DNA of 64,000 nt from Candidatus Aalborgicola bjergmarkensis. Lineage in GTDB: Bacteria; Pseudomonadota; Gammaproteobacteria; Burkholderiales; Burkholderiaceae_C. Under the pieces are notes generated by a model that was given only the letters and a program-made list of their open reading frames with translations, made no database searches and was not told the DNA's origin. This document shows positions 1 to 10,017 of this stretch, one piece after another. The stretch covers positions 1 to 64,000 of the forward strand of contig JADJFE010000006.1 of NCBI GenBank assembly GCA_016708725.1, written 5' to 3'. Made by a program: the position numbers and the translations under genes. Numbering within the stretch: the first letter of the stretch is position 1; every line of letters begins with the position of its first letter.

Positions 1-509
1 CACCAGCAAGGGCACCACCGCCAGGTCCTGGAACAGCAAAATGCCCATGACACGCTTGCCGTGTTCCGACTCCCGTTCCAGACGCTCGACCATCAGTTTG
101 ACCACGATGGCCGTGCTGCTCATACCAAAGCGCACGACAGCGCCAGCGCAGCGCGCCAGGGCATCAGCCACAACTCCGGCGTCGTCAGCGCAAACCCCAT
201 GATCGCCAGCGTGGCTACCAGAATGGTGACGGTTACTTGCAAAGACCCCAGTCCGAACACATGTCGGCGCATGGTGCGCAGTTTGGGCAAATTGAATTCC
301 AGTCCGATGACAAACATCAGAAAAACCACGCCGAACTCACCCAGATAGCGCACTTTTTGCGCGTCTTGCGCCAGCGCCAGCGCGTTCGGGCCGATGACGA
401 CACCCACAGCCAGATACCCCAGCATGGGAGGCAGCTTGAAAGACCGACACACCACCACCCCCAGTACGGCAGCCAAAAGATAAAGCAGGGTGATTTCCAG
501 TCCAGTCAT
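1..509 (-). pseudogene. KefB/KefC-type monovalent cation:proton antiporter (CPA2), N-terminal part, frameshifted and cut by window edge
   Basis: The N-terminal 129 residues from an ATG at 509 read as a CPA2 membrane antiporter: hydrophobic helices, a GYLAVGVVIGP segment and FLMFVIGLEFNL. The frame then stops at 122-120 in the middle of the conserved Ser-Ser-Thr region. The family sequence continues at once in the next frame from 123 down to 1 (MSSTAIVVKLMVERLERES, then a GILLFQDLAVVPLLV segment). One base appears to be missing near 123-125, so either the gene is disrupted or the base call is wrong. The remaining ion-transport helices and any RCK/TrkA-N domain lie outside the window. Such proteins exchange K+ or Na+ for H+ across the inner membrane. 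Confidence 0.75.
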
Positions 510-1019
510 ACCGCCATACTAGCAGCAAGCAGGCCACAAAACCTGCGAGGGCAGCGCAGCACACGGGGTTTTCGTGCCAATGGGGCTGGCAAACTTGCCA
601 CCAAGGTGCCATGGTGCGTGTGTACTTGCTTTATGTGCCTGAGAGCGTGGCCAGCTATTTGAACGATCCGGCAAACCGCAAGGAAAAGCCATGAATGGCC
701 GAGCCATTGTGTCCACCGTCATCAAAGAGATGCGAAAGCAGATCGCCTGAGAGTCGTCAATCAACCACACCGCAAACCGTTCATCACCCGATTTGCCTGG
801 ATTTCATATCACTCGTGATATTACAAATGCACAAACTGCCATAAAACCCTCTTACAAGCCCTGTGGCACTTTTTTGCCGCAAATCAGGCATTAAATCAGC
901 CTACAGCCCCCGTGGGTTGTGCGGGTGCAGCTATCAATAATGCAGTAGTCTTTCCATTGATGTAGCCGAAGCGCCCCTGGAGAAATTCCACGCGATCCAT
1001 TTTGACCAGATAGGACATT
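510..1019. other. Intergenic stretch with no convincing gene; contains one dispersed-repeat arm
   Basis: Between the antiporter and the ABC exporter I see no family-recognisable gene. Two tiny overlapping frames on the plus strand (611-691 and 690-749, 27 and 19 codons, joined by ATGA) and one on the minus strand (1018 down to about 907) look like decayed coding sequence, but none has a usable length or motif. A degenerate copy of the dispersed repeat arm lies at about 893-935. Confidence 0.5.
893..935 (-). repeat. Dispersed repeat, single arm (degenerate)
   Basis: Read on the minus strand this has the arm pattern ATAGC, 4 bases, CCCGC, followed about 20 bases later by a weak match to the (T)ACAGCC-GATTT end. 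It is the most diverged of the intergenic copies. It lies between the antiporter and the ABC exporter genes. Confidence 0.45.
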
Positions 1020-2795
1020 TCAGGCATTGAACTGCAAGGCGGCTAACCCTGCATACACACCACCATGCGCCACCAGTTCTGCGTGCGTGCCTTGTTCGAC
1101 CAGTCTGCCGTGGTCCAGTACCACGATGTGATCGGCTTTTTGCACCGTTGCCAGCCGGTGGGCGATCACCAGGGTCGTGCGGTTGCGCATGGCGGACTCC
1201 AGCGCCGCTTGCACCATGCGCTCGCTTTCCGCATCCAGCGCGCTGGTGGCTTCATCCAGCAATAACAGCGGTGGGTTTTTCAACATGGCACGGGCAATGG
1301 CAATACGCTGGCGTTGGCCGCCGGACAAGCGCAGGCCGCGCTCGCCCAGAAAGGTGGCGTAGCCTTGTGGCAGCGCGCTGATAAATTCATGGGCAAAGGC
1401 GGCTTTGGCGGCGACGTGCACCTCCTGGTCGCTGGCATCTGGTTTGCCATAACGGATGTTTTCCAGCGCGCTGCTGGAGAAGATGACGGCATCCTGGGGC
1501 ACGATGCCGATGCGCTGGCGCAAAGCGTCTAGTGCCATCTGGCGCGTAGGGGTACCATCGAGCAGGATGTCGCCGCTTGCCGGGTCGTAAAAACGCAACA
1601 GCAATTGAAATACCGTACTCTTACCCGCACCACTGGGGCCAACGATAGCCACGGTTTGGCCGGGCTGAATGTCGAGCGAGAAATCCACCAGCGCCGCCGT
1701 CTGGGGACGTGAAGGGTAGTGAAACTGCAATGATTCAAATTTAATAGCACTTCCCGCACGTGGGACGGGCGCTACAGCCGGATTCGGTGGTGAAACAATC
1801 GGCGAGCGGGTATGGAGCAATTCCATCAGACGCTCTGTCGCGCCTGCGGCGCGTAACAAGTCACCATACACCTCACCTAGAACGGCAAAGGCGCTGGCCA
1901 GAATGATGACGTACACCACGGTCTGCCCCAGGTGGCCTGCCGTGATGCGCCCGGCTGCCACAGCCTGCGTGCCCTGATACAAACCCCACAGCAACGCTGC
2001 CGACGTGGCAATGATGATGAAAGCAACCAGTACCGCGCGCGCCTGGGTGCGGCGCACGGCGGTGGCAAATGCCTGGTGGGTGGAGTCGGTAAAACGCGCC
2101 ACTTCACGCGCTTCGGCGGTATAGCTTTGCACGACCGGTATGGCATTGAGCACCTCGGCGGCAATGGAACTGGAATCCGCGATGCGGTCCTGGCTGGCGC
2201 GCGAGAGCCGACGTACCCTTCGGCCAAACCACAGGCTCGGCAGCACGACCAGCACCAGCACTCCCAGGACCTGAACCATCACATAGGGGTTGGTCCATAC
2301 CAGAACGCCCAAGGCACCTATGCCCATGACCAGGTTACGCAAGCCCATGCTCAGGGAGGAACCGACCACGGTCTGCACCAGCGTGGTGTCGGCAGATAGC
2401 CTGGACAATACTTCGCCCGTTTGCGTGGTTTCAAAAAATTCCGGGCTTTGTTCCAGCACGTGTGCGTAAACCGCGTTGCGCAGGTTCGCCGTAATACGCT
2501 CACCCAGCCAGCTGACCATGTAATACCGTGCTGCCGAAAACAGCCCCAGGGCAACTGCGACCGCAAACAATGCTGCGAAGTGTTCGCGCAGCGCCATCAC
2601 CTGCGCGCCCTTGTCGGTTTGTACCAGTCCGCCATCAATCAGGCTGCGCAGTGCCAGCGGAAAAGCCAGCGTGGCTGTGGCTGCCAGCACCAGGAAAATC
2701 AGCGCTAGACCGATCCGAAGCCGGTACGGGTGTAAAAAAGGCAGTAAGCCGGAGAGTGATTGGGGGTTTTGTGCGGGGAGGCGTTCAGTGGTCAT
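1020..2795 (-). CDS. MsbA-like ABC exporter, fused permease and ATPase
   Basis: A 591-residue half-transporter that would act as a homodimer in the inner membrane. An N-terminal six-helix exporter domain (about residues 20-330) is followed by an ATP-binding domain: Walker A GPSGAGKST near residue 385, signature LSGGQ near 490 and Walker B LLLLDEATSALD near 511, then a switch histidine in VIAHRLATV. This is the family of MsbA and LmrA (lipid or drug export); the substrate cannot be read from the sequence. Start at 2795 gives the usual length. The linker between the two domains (about residues 337-352) is encoded by a copy of the dispersed repeat. The gene diverges from pyrE. Confidence 0.9.
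   Translation of the reverse strand: MTTERLPAQNPQSLSGLLPFLHPYRLRIGLALIFLVLAATATLAFPLALRSLIDGGLVQTDKGAQVMALREHFAALFAVAVALGLFSAARYYMVSWLGERITANLRNAVYAHVLEQSPEFFETTQTGEVLSRLSADTTLVQTVVGSSLSMGLRNLVMGIGALGVLVWTNPYVMVQVLGVLVLVVLPSLWFGRRVRRLSRASQDRIADSSSIAAEVLNAIPVVQSYTAEAREVARFTDSTHQAFATAVRRTQARAVLVAFIIIATSAALLWGLYQGTQAVAAGRITAGHLGQTVVYVIILASAFAVLGEVYGDLLRAAGATERLMELLHTRSPIVSPPNPAVAPVPRAGSAIKFESLQFHYPSRPQTAALVDFSLDIQPGQTVAIVGPSGAGKSTVFQLLLRFYDPASGDILLDGTPTRQMALDALRQRIGIVPQDAVIFSSSALENIRYGKPDASDQEVHVAAKAAFAHEFISALPQGYATFLGERGLRLSGGQRQRIAIARAMLKNPPLLLLDEATSALDAESERMVQAALESAMRNRTTLVIAHRLATVQKADHIVVLDHGRLVEQGTHAELVAHGGVYAGLAALQFNA
1741..1786 (+). repeat. Dispersed repeat arm embedded in the ABC exporter gene
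   Basis: Within the exporter reading frame, on the opposite strand, lies the arm pattern TTTAATAGC (1739-1747), 4 bases, CCCGC, and then a GCTACAGCCGGATT segment (1771-1784) that matches the far end of the intergenic copies. It is the most complete coding-region copy and encodes part of the permease-ATPase linker (residues around RAGSAIKFE). Confidence 0.6.
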
Positions 2796-2902
2796 GGACG
2801 GGAATATAAGATGAATTGTTCATGAACCAGCTAAACTGCAACTCTTTAAAAATAAATCGGGCTGTGCCCAACCGGGTCAACCGAAAAACAAGGAGATTTC
2901 GC

Positions 2903-3592
2903 ATGCAGGATCACATCCGTGAGCCGGATACGTTGGCATTGGAATTCGTGCAATTTGCGCTGGATTGTCAAGTGTTGCGCTTTGGTGAATTTACAACCAA
3001 GGCTGGCCGCATAAGCCCTTACTTCTTCAACGCCGGGTTATTTGACGACGGAGCCAAGTTGGGCCGCCTGGCAGAGTTCTATGCACGCCGCCTTCTGGCC
3101 AGCGGCGTGGAGTTTGACATGGTTTTCGGTCCGGCCTACAAGGGCATTCCCTTGGGTGCTGCGCTGGCTGTGGAACTGGCGCGGCGCGGGCGTAATGTGC
3201 CCTTCGCCTACAACCGCAAGGAGAGCAAGGACCACGGCGAGGGGGGGGTGCTGGTGGGGGCGCCGCTCAAAGGGCGGGTGTTGATCGTCGATGATGTGAT
3301 GTCTGCCGGCACGGCGGTGCGTGAATCGATTGCCACCATTACAGCAGCGGGTGCCGTGCCGCACGCGGTACTGATTGCGTTGGATCGGCAGGAAAAGGCC
3401 ACGGAAAATGGCCAGGATGTGCCCTATAGCGCGGTACAGTACGTGCAGCAGCAGTTGGGCCTTCAGGTGGCTGCCATTGCGAATCTGGACGATTTGATGC
3501 ACTATCTGCAGCAGCGTGGTGGAACCTCTCTTGTCCAGGAGCATCAGCGGGTGCAGGCCTACCGTGTACGCTATGGCGTGATTCAAGGATGA
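2903..3592 (+). CDS. pyrE: Orotate phosphoribosyltransferase
   Basis: Converts orotate and PRPP to orotidine monophosphate in pyrimidine synthesis (cytoplasm, dimer). The PRPP-binding loop VLIVDDVMSAGTA lies at about residues 126-138, and the KxGRxSPYFFNAGLF segment near the N-terminus is typical. A longer frame reaches back to 2816, but the ATG at 2903 is preceded by AAGGAGA (2889-2896) and gives 229 residues, the normal length. The stop overlaps the next gene by ATGA. Confidence 0.95.
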   Translation: MQDHIREPDTLALEFVQFALDCQVLRFGEFTTKAGRISPYFFNAGLFDDGAKLGRLAEFYARRLLASGVEFDMVFGPAYKGIPLGAALAVELARRGRNVPFAYNRKESKDHGEGGVLVGAPLKGRVLIVDDVMSAGTAVRESIATITAAGAVPHAVLIALDRQEKATENGQDVPYSAVQYVQQQLGLQVAAIANLDDLMHYLQQRGGTSLVQEHQRVQAYRVRYGVIQG

Positions 3593-4266
3593 CTATGAAA
3601 ATCAATCGTGGCGTTTTTATGGCGGCGACGCTGGCTTTGGGCGTGGCATCAAGCTGGGCGCAGGGCTCGGAGCCGCTCATCTCCGGCGTTTACACCTGTG
3701 TGGATGCCAACGGCCGCAAATTGACATCGGATCGCCCGATTCCGGAGTGCATTGACCGTGAGCAATTGATACTCAACCCCAGTGGAACGGTCAAGGGCAA
3801 GGTTGGGCCTTCCCTGACGGCCATGGAGCGTGCCGAGCTGGAACAAAAAGAAAAGCGCGAGGCAGAGGAAAGGAGTCGGATTGCCGATGAAAAACGGCGT
3901 GACCGTGCCTTGCTCACACGCTACCCGAACAAAACGGTACACGACCAGGAACGCCAGGAAGCATTGAAGCAAATCGATGTCGTCGTCCAGACCGCCAAGG
4001 GCCGGTTGAATGATTTAATCAAGCAGCGCGTTACTCTGGACACGGAAATGGAGTTTTACGCGAAGGATCCCAAAAAAGCGCCCAGCAATTTGCGTCGGCA
4101 ACTCGATGAAAATACACACAGCCAAGCGATACAACGCCGCTTCATCAATGACCAGGAAGCGGAAGTCCGACGTGTGACGCTGCGTTTCGACGACGAGCTG
4201 GTGCGTCTGCGCCAGCTGTGGGGGCACAACGCACCGGCTGCGCGCAAGCCTTCCGCTTCCGAATAA
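3589..4266 (+). CDS. DUF4124-type periplasmic protein with coiled coil
   Basis: A 225-residue secreted protein of unknown function. Residues 1-24 are a signal peptide (hydrophobic AATLALGVASS, cleavage near WAQG). A short DUF4124-like segment follows (SGVYTCVDANGRKLTSDRPI), then a charged Glu/Lys/Arg-rich stretch predicted to be helical or coiled coil (about 80-190). The ATG overlaps the pyrE stop (ATGA), so it is probably translated by coupling; an alternative ATG lies at 3595. It converges on gatB with no gap. Confidence 0.75.
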   Translation: MTMKINRGVFMAATLALGVASSWAQGSEPLISGVYTCVDANGRKLTSDRPIPECIDREQLILNPSGTVKGKVGPSLTAMERAELEQKEKREAEERSRIADEKRRDRALLTRYPNKTVHDQERQEALKQIDVVVQTAKGRLNDLIKQRVTLDTEMEFYAKDPKKAPSNLRRQLDENTHSQAIQRRFINDQEAEVRRVTLRFDDELVRLRQLWGHNAPAARKPSASE

Positions 4267-5729
<1,463 letters not shown>

Positions 5730-5733
<4 letters not shown>

Positions 5734-6746
5734 GGACGTAATAATTCTGAAAGGTTCGCTTTGGTCAAGATTTTCGCTGCCAGTGTCTGAAAGTCGTCGT
5801 AGGCCGCTTTAACGGTCGCTATTTGTGAACCACTGACACCGTCCGCCGTTCTCAATGAAAAAATGGGTTTGCGCGCTTCCTGGCCGATAGGGATGATGCT
5901 CTTGTAGTGTCGCAGCAAGGCCAGGGCGTAGGTATCTTCTTCAATTCTCGGAATTTTGGCAGGATCAATTTCTTCCTCCCGGATGTATTTGCGGTAGTCG
6001 GCTGGAATGCGATCCACCCATTGCTTGTAAGCTTGCACCGGGCGGTAAAGACGCTCCTGGTGTTGCATTGCGACATAGCCCAGAACGTGCATGTTCCCCT
6101 TGGGCAAGGTGTAGTCAGAAAAGGTCTTGGCGCTACGCGTTTCCCACGATTTGTGCCATTCGCGCAGCGCAGGACCGATATTCTGCAAACCCCGTAACGA
6201 AAACAGGTCTGCCCCCAAGGGTACGATGACGTGGTCGGTTCCCAATAGTACAGAGCGATTGATGGCTCCCAGGTTAGGGCCAATGTCAAAAATGATGACG
6301 TCTGCCCGGCACGTGTGTGCAGCCTCCTGGGCGCAACGCCAGAACGCAGTGAGGACATCAAACGCACGGCTGTACGTGTTGATATTGTCATCATTTGCCT
6401 TGCTCCATTGTTCGGACAACTGGTCTTCGAATGAAGAAAGTCCCAGATCGCCAGCAATCAAATACAGCTGTGACGATATGTGTTGCAGACGGGGGGTACT
6501 GTAGTTGCCCCAGCGAACCATAGGCTGCACGGCGCGGTAGATGGTCTGTGGGCAACTTGTGTCATCCCAGAGTTGTTGGAGTTCTTCATCCCTTAGAAAG
6601 GCGGCGCTCAAGTTGGCCTGCGGGTCGCAATCGACGACAAGTACGCATACGCCCATCAAAGCGAACATATGGGCGATGTGGTAAACCAGGGTGGTTTTTC
6701 CCACTCCGCCCTTGTTGTTGAAAAAGGTAAAAACGGGCTTGGTCAT
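5730..6746 (-). CDS. ParA-family ATPase of the inserted two-gene cassette
   Basis: A 338-residue P-loop ATPase of the ParA/MinD/Soj class. The deviant Walker A NNKGGVGKTT sits at residues 10-19 with the signature lysine Lys12; VVDCDPQAN follows at 37-45 and a Walker B-like VIIFDIGPN near residue 150. The C-terminal half after about 200 (with YRPVQAYKQWVDRIP) is not one I recognise from chromosome-partition ParA proteins, and no parB or parS is visible. It overlaps the AlbA_2 gene upstream and gatB downstream by 4 bp each. Two sampled 60-base lines in the cassette have 29 G+C, against 36 and 40 in flanking gat lines, suggesting transfer. Function unknown. Confidence 0.85.
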
Positions 6747-7960
6747 ATTCTTTGGCGCATCACTACCGTGACAAAACTTGCATTGACCTCAAGCCCCAGT
6801 TCGGGATTGCCGTTGGCATGCAGTTCCTTTCGTGCCCTGCTGATACCTGCTCCGAATTTTTGGACATACCCCAGGTCTTTCAATGCCGCAGCCAGATTCG
6901 GATTGCGGTAGTCGGTGGGGCCACTGCCAAAATTTTCGGGTGTGACCAGGCCGAATGGCCCACCCGGATTGACGATTTCGATCCGGTCTGCGTACCAATA
7001 CACACGTATCGGAGTATGGGTTCCCAGGTATGCGCGGTGCATGACGGCATTGCGAAACAACTGCTCAAAAGCCACTTTGGGATAGTGTGCTGTGCGCCGC
7101 TCCCTGTCCTGCGATGTGAAATCAACGGATATCTGGTTGTGCGCGTTGAATTTGGCTTCAATTTGCTGAATGACATCTGCGACATGTCCTTGCACATTGG
7201 CCTCATCGAGAATGTCTCCGGTGATGTCGGTCGATGCAATCTTGAGGAACTGCACATACGCACCTGGCACAGCATCGGTTGGAGACAGACCTATGCACAA
7301 CATACCAAGCACCGTTGGATAGGGATCGGTGGTGGAGCCGATCATTTTTGTGCTTGCCAATTGCTCTTCAACGCTTCTTCCGTTTTCTTCCAGTATGTCT
7401 GCGGCGAATGCCTGAACCAGATATTGCGTCTTGAAGTAGTTGATGTTGAGGTCTTTCAGGCGAAAGTGTTGCAGCACCTGGATGTCATCCGGCTGATCCT
7501 TGGTCCTGCGTTTTTCGTTGAGGCGTTGCGCATCTTCGTTGCTGGCAAGCTGAGTTGTGTTGCCGGGACGAATCCAGATGCGGCCATCGTATTTAACGGG
7601 TGGTGAGACGGCGGGACGCACCTCGATAGACAAAATTTCGTATCCACGGTGTATGCGTTTTTGTGTTGTGAAACTGGGAAGCGGGACAATCTTTCCCTCA
7701 CCCCGGATATTCTGAATGTTCTTTTCCAGTTCATCCGTGATTTGAATTCCCGACGGAGTTCCATCGTTACTTACGCCTAAAGCGATAACGCCAATTTCAT
7801 CGGCACCCTTGATGTCGTTGGCAAATGCGCAGATGGTTCGACAAATTTTTTCCTTGTTGTCTTTGCTGGACAGGTCACCCTTGCGCTCGCACCGATAGGA
7901 CTCCCCTGCGTCAATCAGCGCGGAAATTGTTTCATCGGATGCGTCACGCGCGCCATGCAT
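6743..7960 (-). CDS. AlbA_2 (Schlafen-like) domain and GHKL ATP-binding protein of the inserted cassette
   Basis: A 405-residue protein with an N-terminal AlbA_2 domain (about 15-140: a CERKGD acidic segment, then ICAFANDIKG and IGVIALGVSNDG) and a C-terminal HATPase_c_4-like region (about 275-400: EQLFRNAVMHRAY, then IEIVNPGGPFG). This pairing is common in predicted regulators (COG2865-like); AlbA_2 is related to the Schlafen nuclease core, and related proteins occur in phage-defence loci. Its ATG (7960-7958) lies one base after the gatA stop (7964-7962), so it is coupled to gatA, and its end overlaps the ParA gene by ATGA. No helix-turn-helix is obvious. The specific role is not known. Confidence 0.8.
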   Translation of the reverse strand: MHGARDASDETISALIDAGESYRCERKGDLSSKDNKEKICRTICAFANDIKGADEIGVIALGVSNDGTPSGIQITDELEKNIQNIRGEGKIVPLPSFTTQKRIHRGYEILSIEVRPAVSPPVKYDGRIWIRPGNTTQLASNEDAQRLNEKRRTKDQPDDIQVLQHFRLKDLNINYFKTQYLVQAFAADILEENGRSVEEQLASTKMIGSTTDPYPTVLGMLCIGLSPTDAVPGAYVQFLKIASTDITGDILDEANVQGHVADVIQQIEAKFNAHNQISVDFTSQDRERRTAHYPKVAFEQLFRNAVMHRAYLGTHTPIRVYWYADRIEIVNPGGPFGLVTPENFGSGPTDYRNPNLAAALKDLGYVQKFGAGISRARKELHANGNPELGLEVNASFVTVVMRQRI

Positions 7961-7961
7961 A

Positions 7962-9467
7962 TCAAACCCCCTGGGGGTTTTGGAGATGGAAATCCGTAAC
8001 CTGTTGAAGGCGGTGCGCCACGTTCAGCAGGCGGGCTTCCTGCAAATAGTTACCGATCAACTGCATGCCCACCGGCATGTTCCCGGCACCAAAGCCTACA
8101 GGCACGCTCATGCCCGGCAGCCCTGCGAGTGATGCGGGCAGGGTGAAGATGTCAGCCAGGTAGTCGGCCAGCGGGTCTTTGTGGGCGCCAATTTTCCACG
8201 CGACCGTGGGTGCCACGGGGCCGGCAATCACGTCACAGGACTTGAAGGCCTCCTGAAAATCGTCGGCGATCATGCGGCGGATCTTTTGCGCTTGCAGATA
8301 GTAGGCGTCGTAGTAGCCGTGTGACAGAACGTAGGTGCCAATCATGATGCGGCGCTTGACCTCGTCACCAAAGCCTTCGGCGCGGGTTTTACGGTACATG
8401 TCGGCCAGATCGGCGTAGTCCCTGGCGCGGTGGCCGAACTTCACACCGTCGAAGCGGCTGAGGTTGGAACTGGCTTCGGCAGGGGCAATGATGTAATACA
8501 CCGGAATCGACAGTTCGGTGCGTGGCAGGCGGATGGGCACCAGCCTGGCGCCCAGTTTTTCAAGCTCCCTCAATGCCACATCAATGGCGCTGCGCACGTC
8601 GCTTGCTACACCGTCGCTGAAAAACTCTTGAGGCAAACCAATGCGCAAGCCCTCAATGGAATCATTCAGATTGGCGCAAAAGTCCTGTGCAGGTACGTCG
8701 AGCGACGTCGAATCGCGGTCGGGATCGGGGCCGCACAGGGCACTGAGCAGCAAGGCGCAGTCGTGCGCCGAATGCGCCATGGCGCCGGCTTGATCCAGGC
8801 TGGAGGCAAAAGCCACCATGCCATAGCGTGAAGCACGGCCATAGGTTGGCTTGATGCCGGTGATGCCGCAAAACGCTGCCGGTTGGCGGATCGACCCGCC
8901 CGTATCGGTTCCTGTGGCCGCAGGGCTTAGGCGTGCCGCCACGGCCGCAGCGCTGCCACCCGATGAGCCACCGGGCACGCGCGCCGTGTCCCATGGGTTG
9001 CGCACCGGCTCCACCACGCTGTGGCCCACGGCGGGCACGGCGGTGTTTTCGTTACTGGAGCCCATGGCGAACTCGTCGCAGTTGAGCTTACCCAGTGTGA
9101 CGGCTCCTGCAGCTGCCAGTTTGGCCACCACCGTGGCATCAAAGGGCGAGCGGTAGCCCGAAAGCATGCGCGAACCGGCAGTGGTGGGGAAGTCCTGGGT
9201 GACAAAGATGTCCTTGTGCGCAATCGGCACGCCTTCAAGAACGCCCGCCGTACCGTTGGCGATGCGCGCATCGGCGGCGCGGGCCTGGGCCAGGGTCACT
9301 TCTGGATTGATAGCGACAAAGGCGCCCAGGTCAGCGTGGGTACTGGCGGTGGCACGGTCCAGGAAATGCCGGGCCAGTTCAACGGCCGAGACTTGCCTGG
9401 CCGCCAGGGCCTGCGCCAGGTCATGCACGCCAAGGTCGTGCAGTGCGGTGGAGGGGGATTGCGTCAT
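7962..9467 (-). CDS. gatA: Aspartyl/glutamyl-tRNA amidotransferase subunit A
   Basis: A 501-residue amidase-signature enzyme that frees ammonia from glutamine for the GatCAB reaction. The Ser-cisSer-Lys triad is visible: Lys in PIAHKDIF, the cis-Ser in TGTDTGGSIRQPA and the nucleophile Ser in the GGSSGGSAAAV segment or its neighbour, as in the family. It lies 33 bases downstream of gatC. The last codons plus stop form a 16-17-base palindrome (7964-7980) at the junction with the inserted AlbA_2 gene. Confidence 0.95.
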   Translation of the reverse strand: MTQSPSTALHDLGVHDLAQALAARQVSAVELARHFLDRATASTHADLGAFVAINPEVTLAQARAADARIANGTAGVLEGVPIAHKDIFVTQDFPTTAGSRMLSGYRSPFDATVVAKLAAAGAVTLGKLNCDEFAMGSSNENTAVPAVGHSVVEPVRNPWDTARVPGGSSGGSAAAVAARLSPAATGTDTGGSIRQPAAFCGITGIKPTYGRASRYGMVAFASSLDQAGAMAHSAHDCALLLSALCGPDPDRDSTSLDVPAQDFCANLNDSIEGLRIGLPQEFFSDGVASDVRSAIDVALRELEKLGARLVPIRLPRTELSIPVYYIIAPAEASSNLSRFDGVKFGHRARDYADLADMYRKTRAEGFGDEVKRRIMIGTYVLSHGYYDAYYLQAQKIRRMIADDFQEAFKSCDVIAGPVAPTVAWKIGAHKDPLADYLADIFTLPASLAGLPGMSVPVGFGAGNMPVGMQLIGNYLQEARLLNVAHRLQQVTDFHLQNPQGV

Positions 9468-9500
9468 TGTGGGCTCACAACAAAAAAATTATTCGATTCA

Positions 9501-9800
9501 TTATTCGATTACCTTGGGGACCAGAAACAGTCCTTGCTCCACGGCCGGGGCGCTGCGCTGGTTGGCCGCACGTTGATCCGGTTCACTGACTACATCGTCA
9601 CGCAGTCTTAGCGCTACGTCCGAGAGGGTGACAACGGGATGCGCCAGGGGGGTGATGCCGGTGGTGTCCACGGCGCGCATTTTTTCAACGATGTCAAAAA
9701 AACTATTCATGATGCCAAGCATGCGCGCGCTCTCAGCGGGGACAAGCTCCAGGCGCGCCAGGTTGGCGATGCGGGCAATATCAGTTGATGTCAAGGACAT
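9501..9800 (-). CDS. gatC: Aspartyl/glutamyl-tRNA amidotransferase subunit C
   Basis: The small (99-residue) subunit that stabilises GatA-GatB. The N-terminal segment DIARIANLARLELV and the later LRDDVVSEPD are typical. A longer open frame extends to 10175, but it runs through the mreB promoter region and into mreB. The ATG at 9800 gives the family length. It heads the gat transcript, divergent from mreB. Confidence 0.92.
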   Translation of the reverse strand: MSLTSTDIARIANLARLELVPAESARMLGIMNSFFDIVEKMRAVDTTGITPLAHPVVTLSDVALRLRDDVVSEPDQRAANQRSAPAVEQGLFLVPKVIE

Positions 9801-10017
9801 GGTAAACAATATTAATACGTTGAATTCAAAGGGAAACCGTGTGGCTAGAGAGCTGCACCCAAGTGCCGTAAGTACCATTCGTGGGCAATAGGTTATTATC
9901 CCGCCTTTAGTATGCGCCCAGGGAAACCGGGCGCGGCGTTGAGCACCAGCTTGCATTTTTAACGATAAACCGTGGTGATGAGGGGCTAGGCGTCTTTCAT
10001 TTTCCTGAGGATGTGTG

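Noticed and set aside
611..749. Two ATGA-linked tiny frames resembling a toxin-antitoxin pair
   Set aside because: Only 27 and 19 codons with no recognisable domain; at most decayed remnants.
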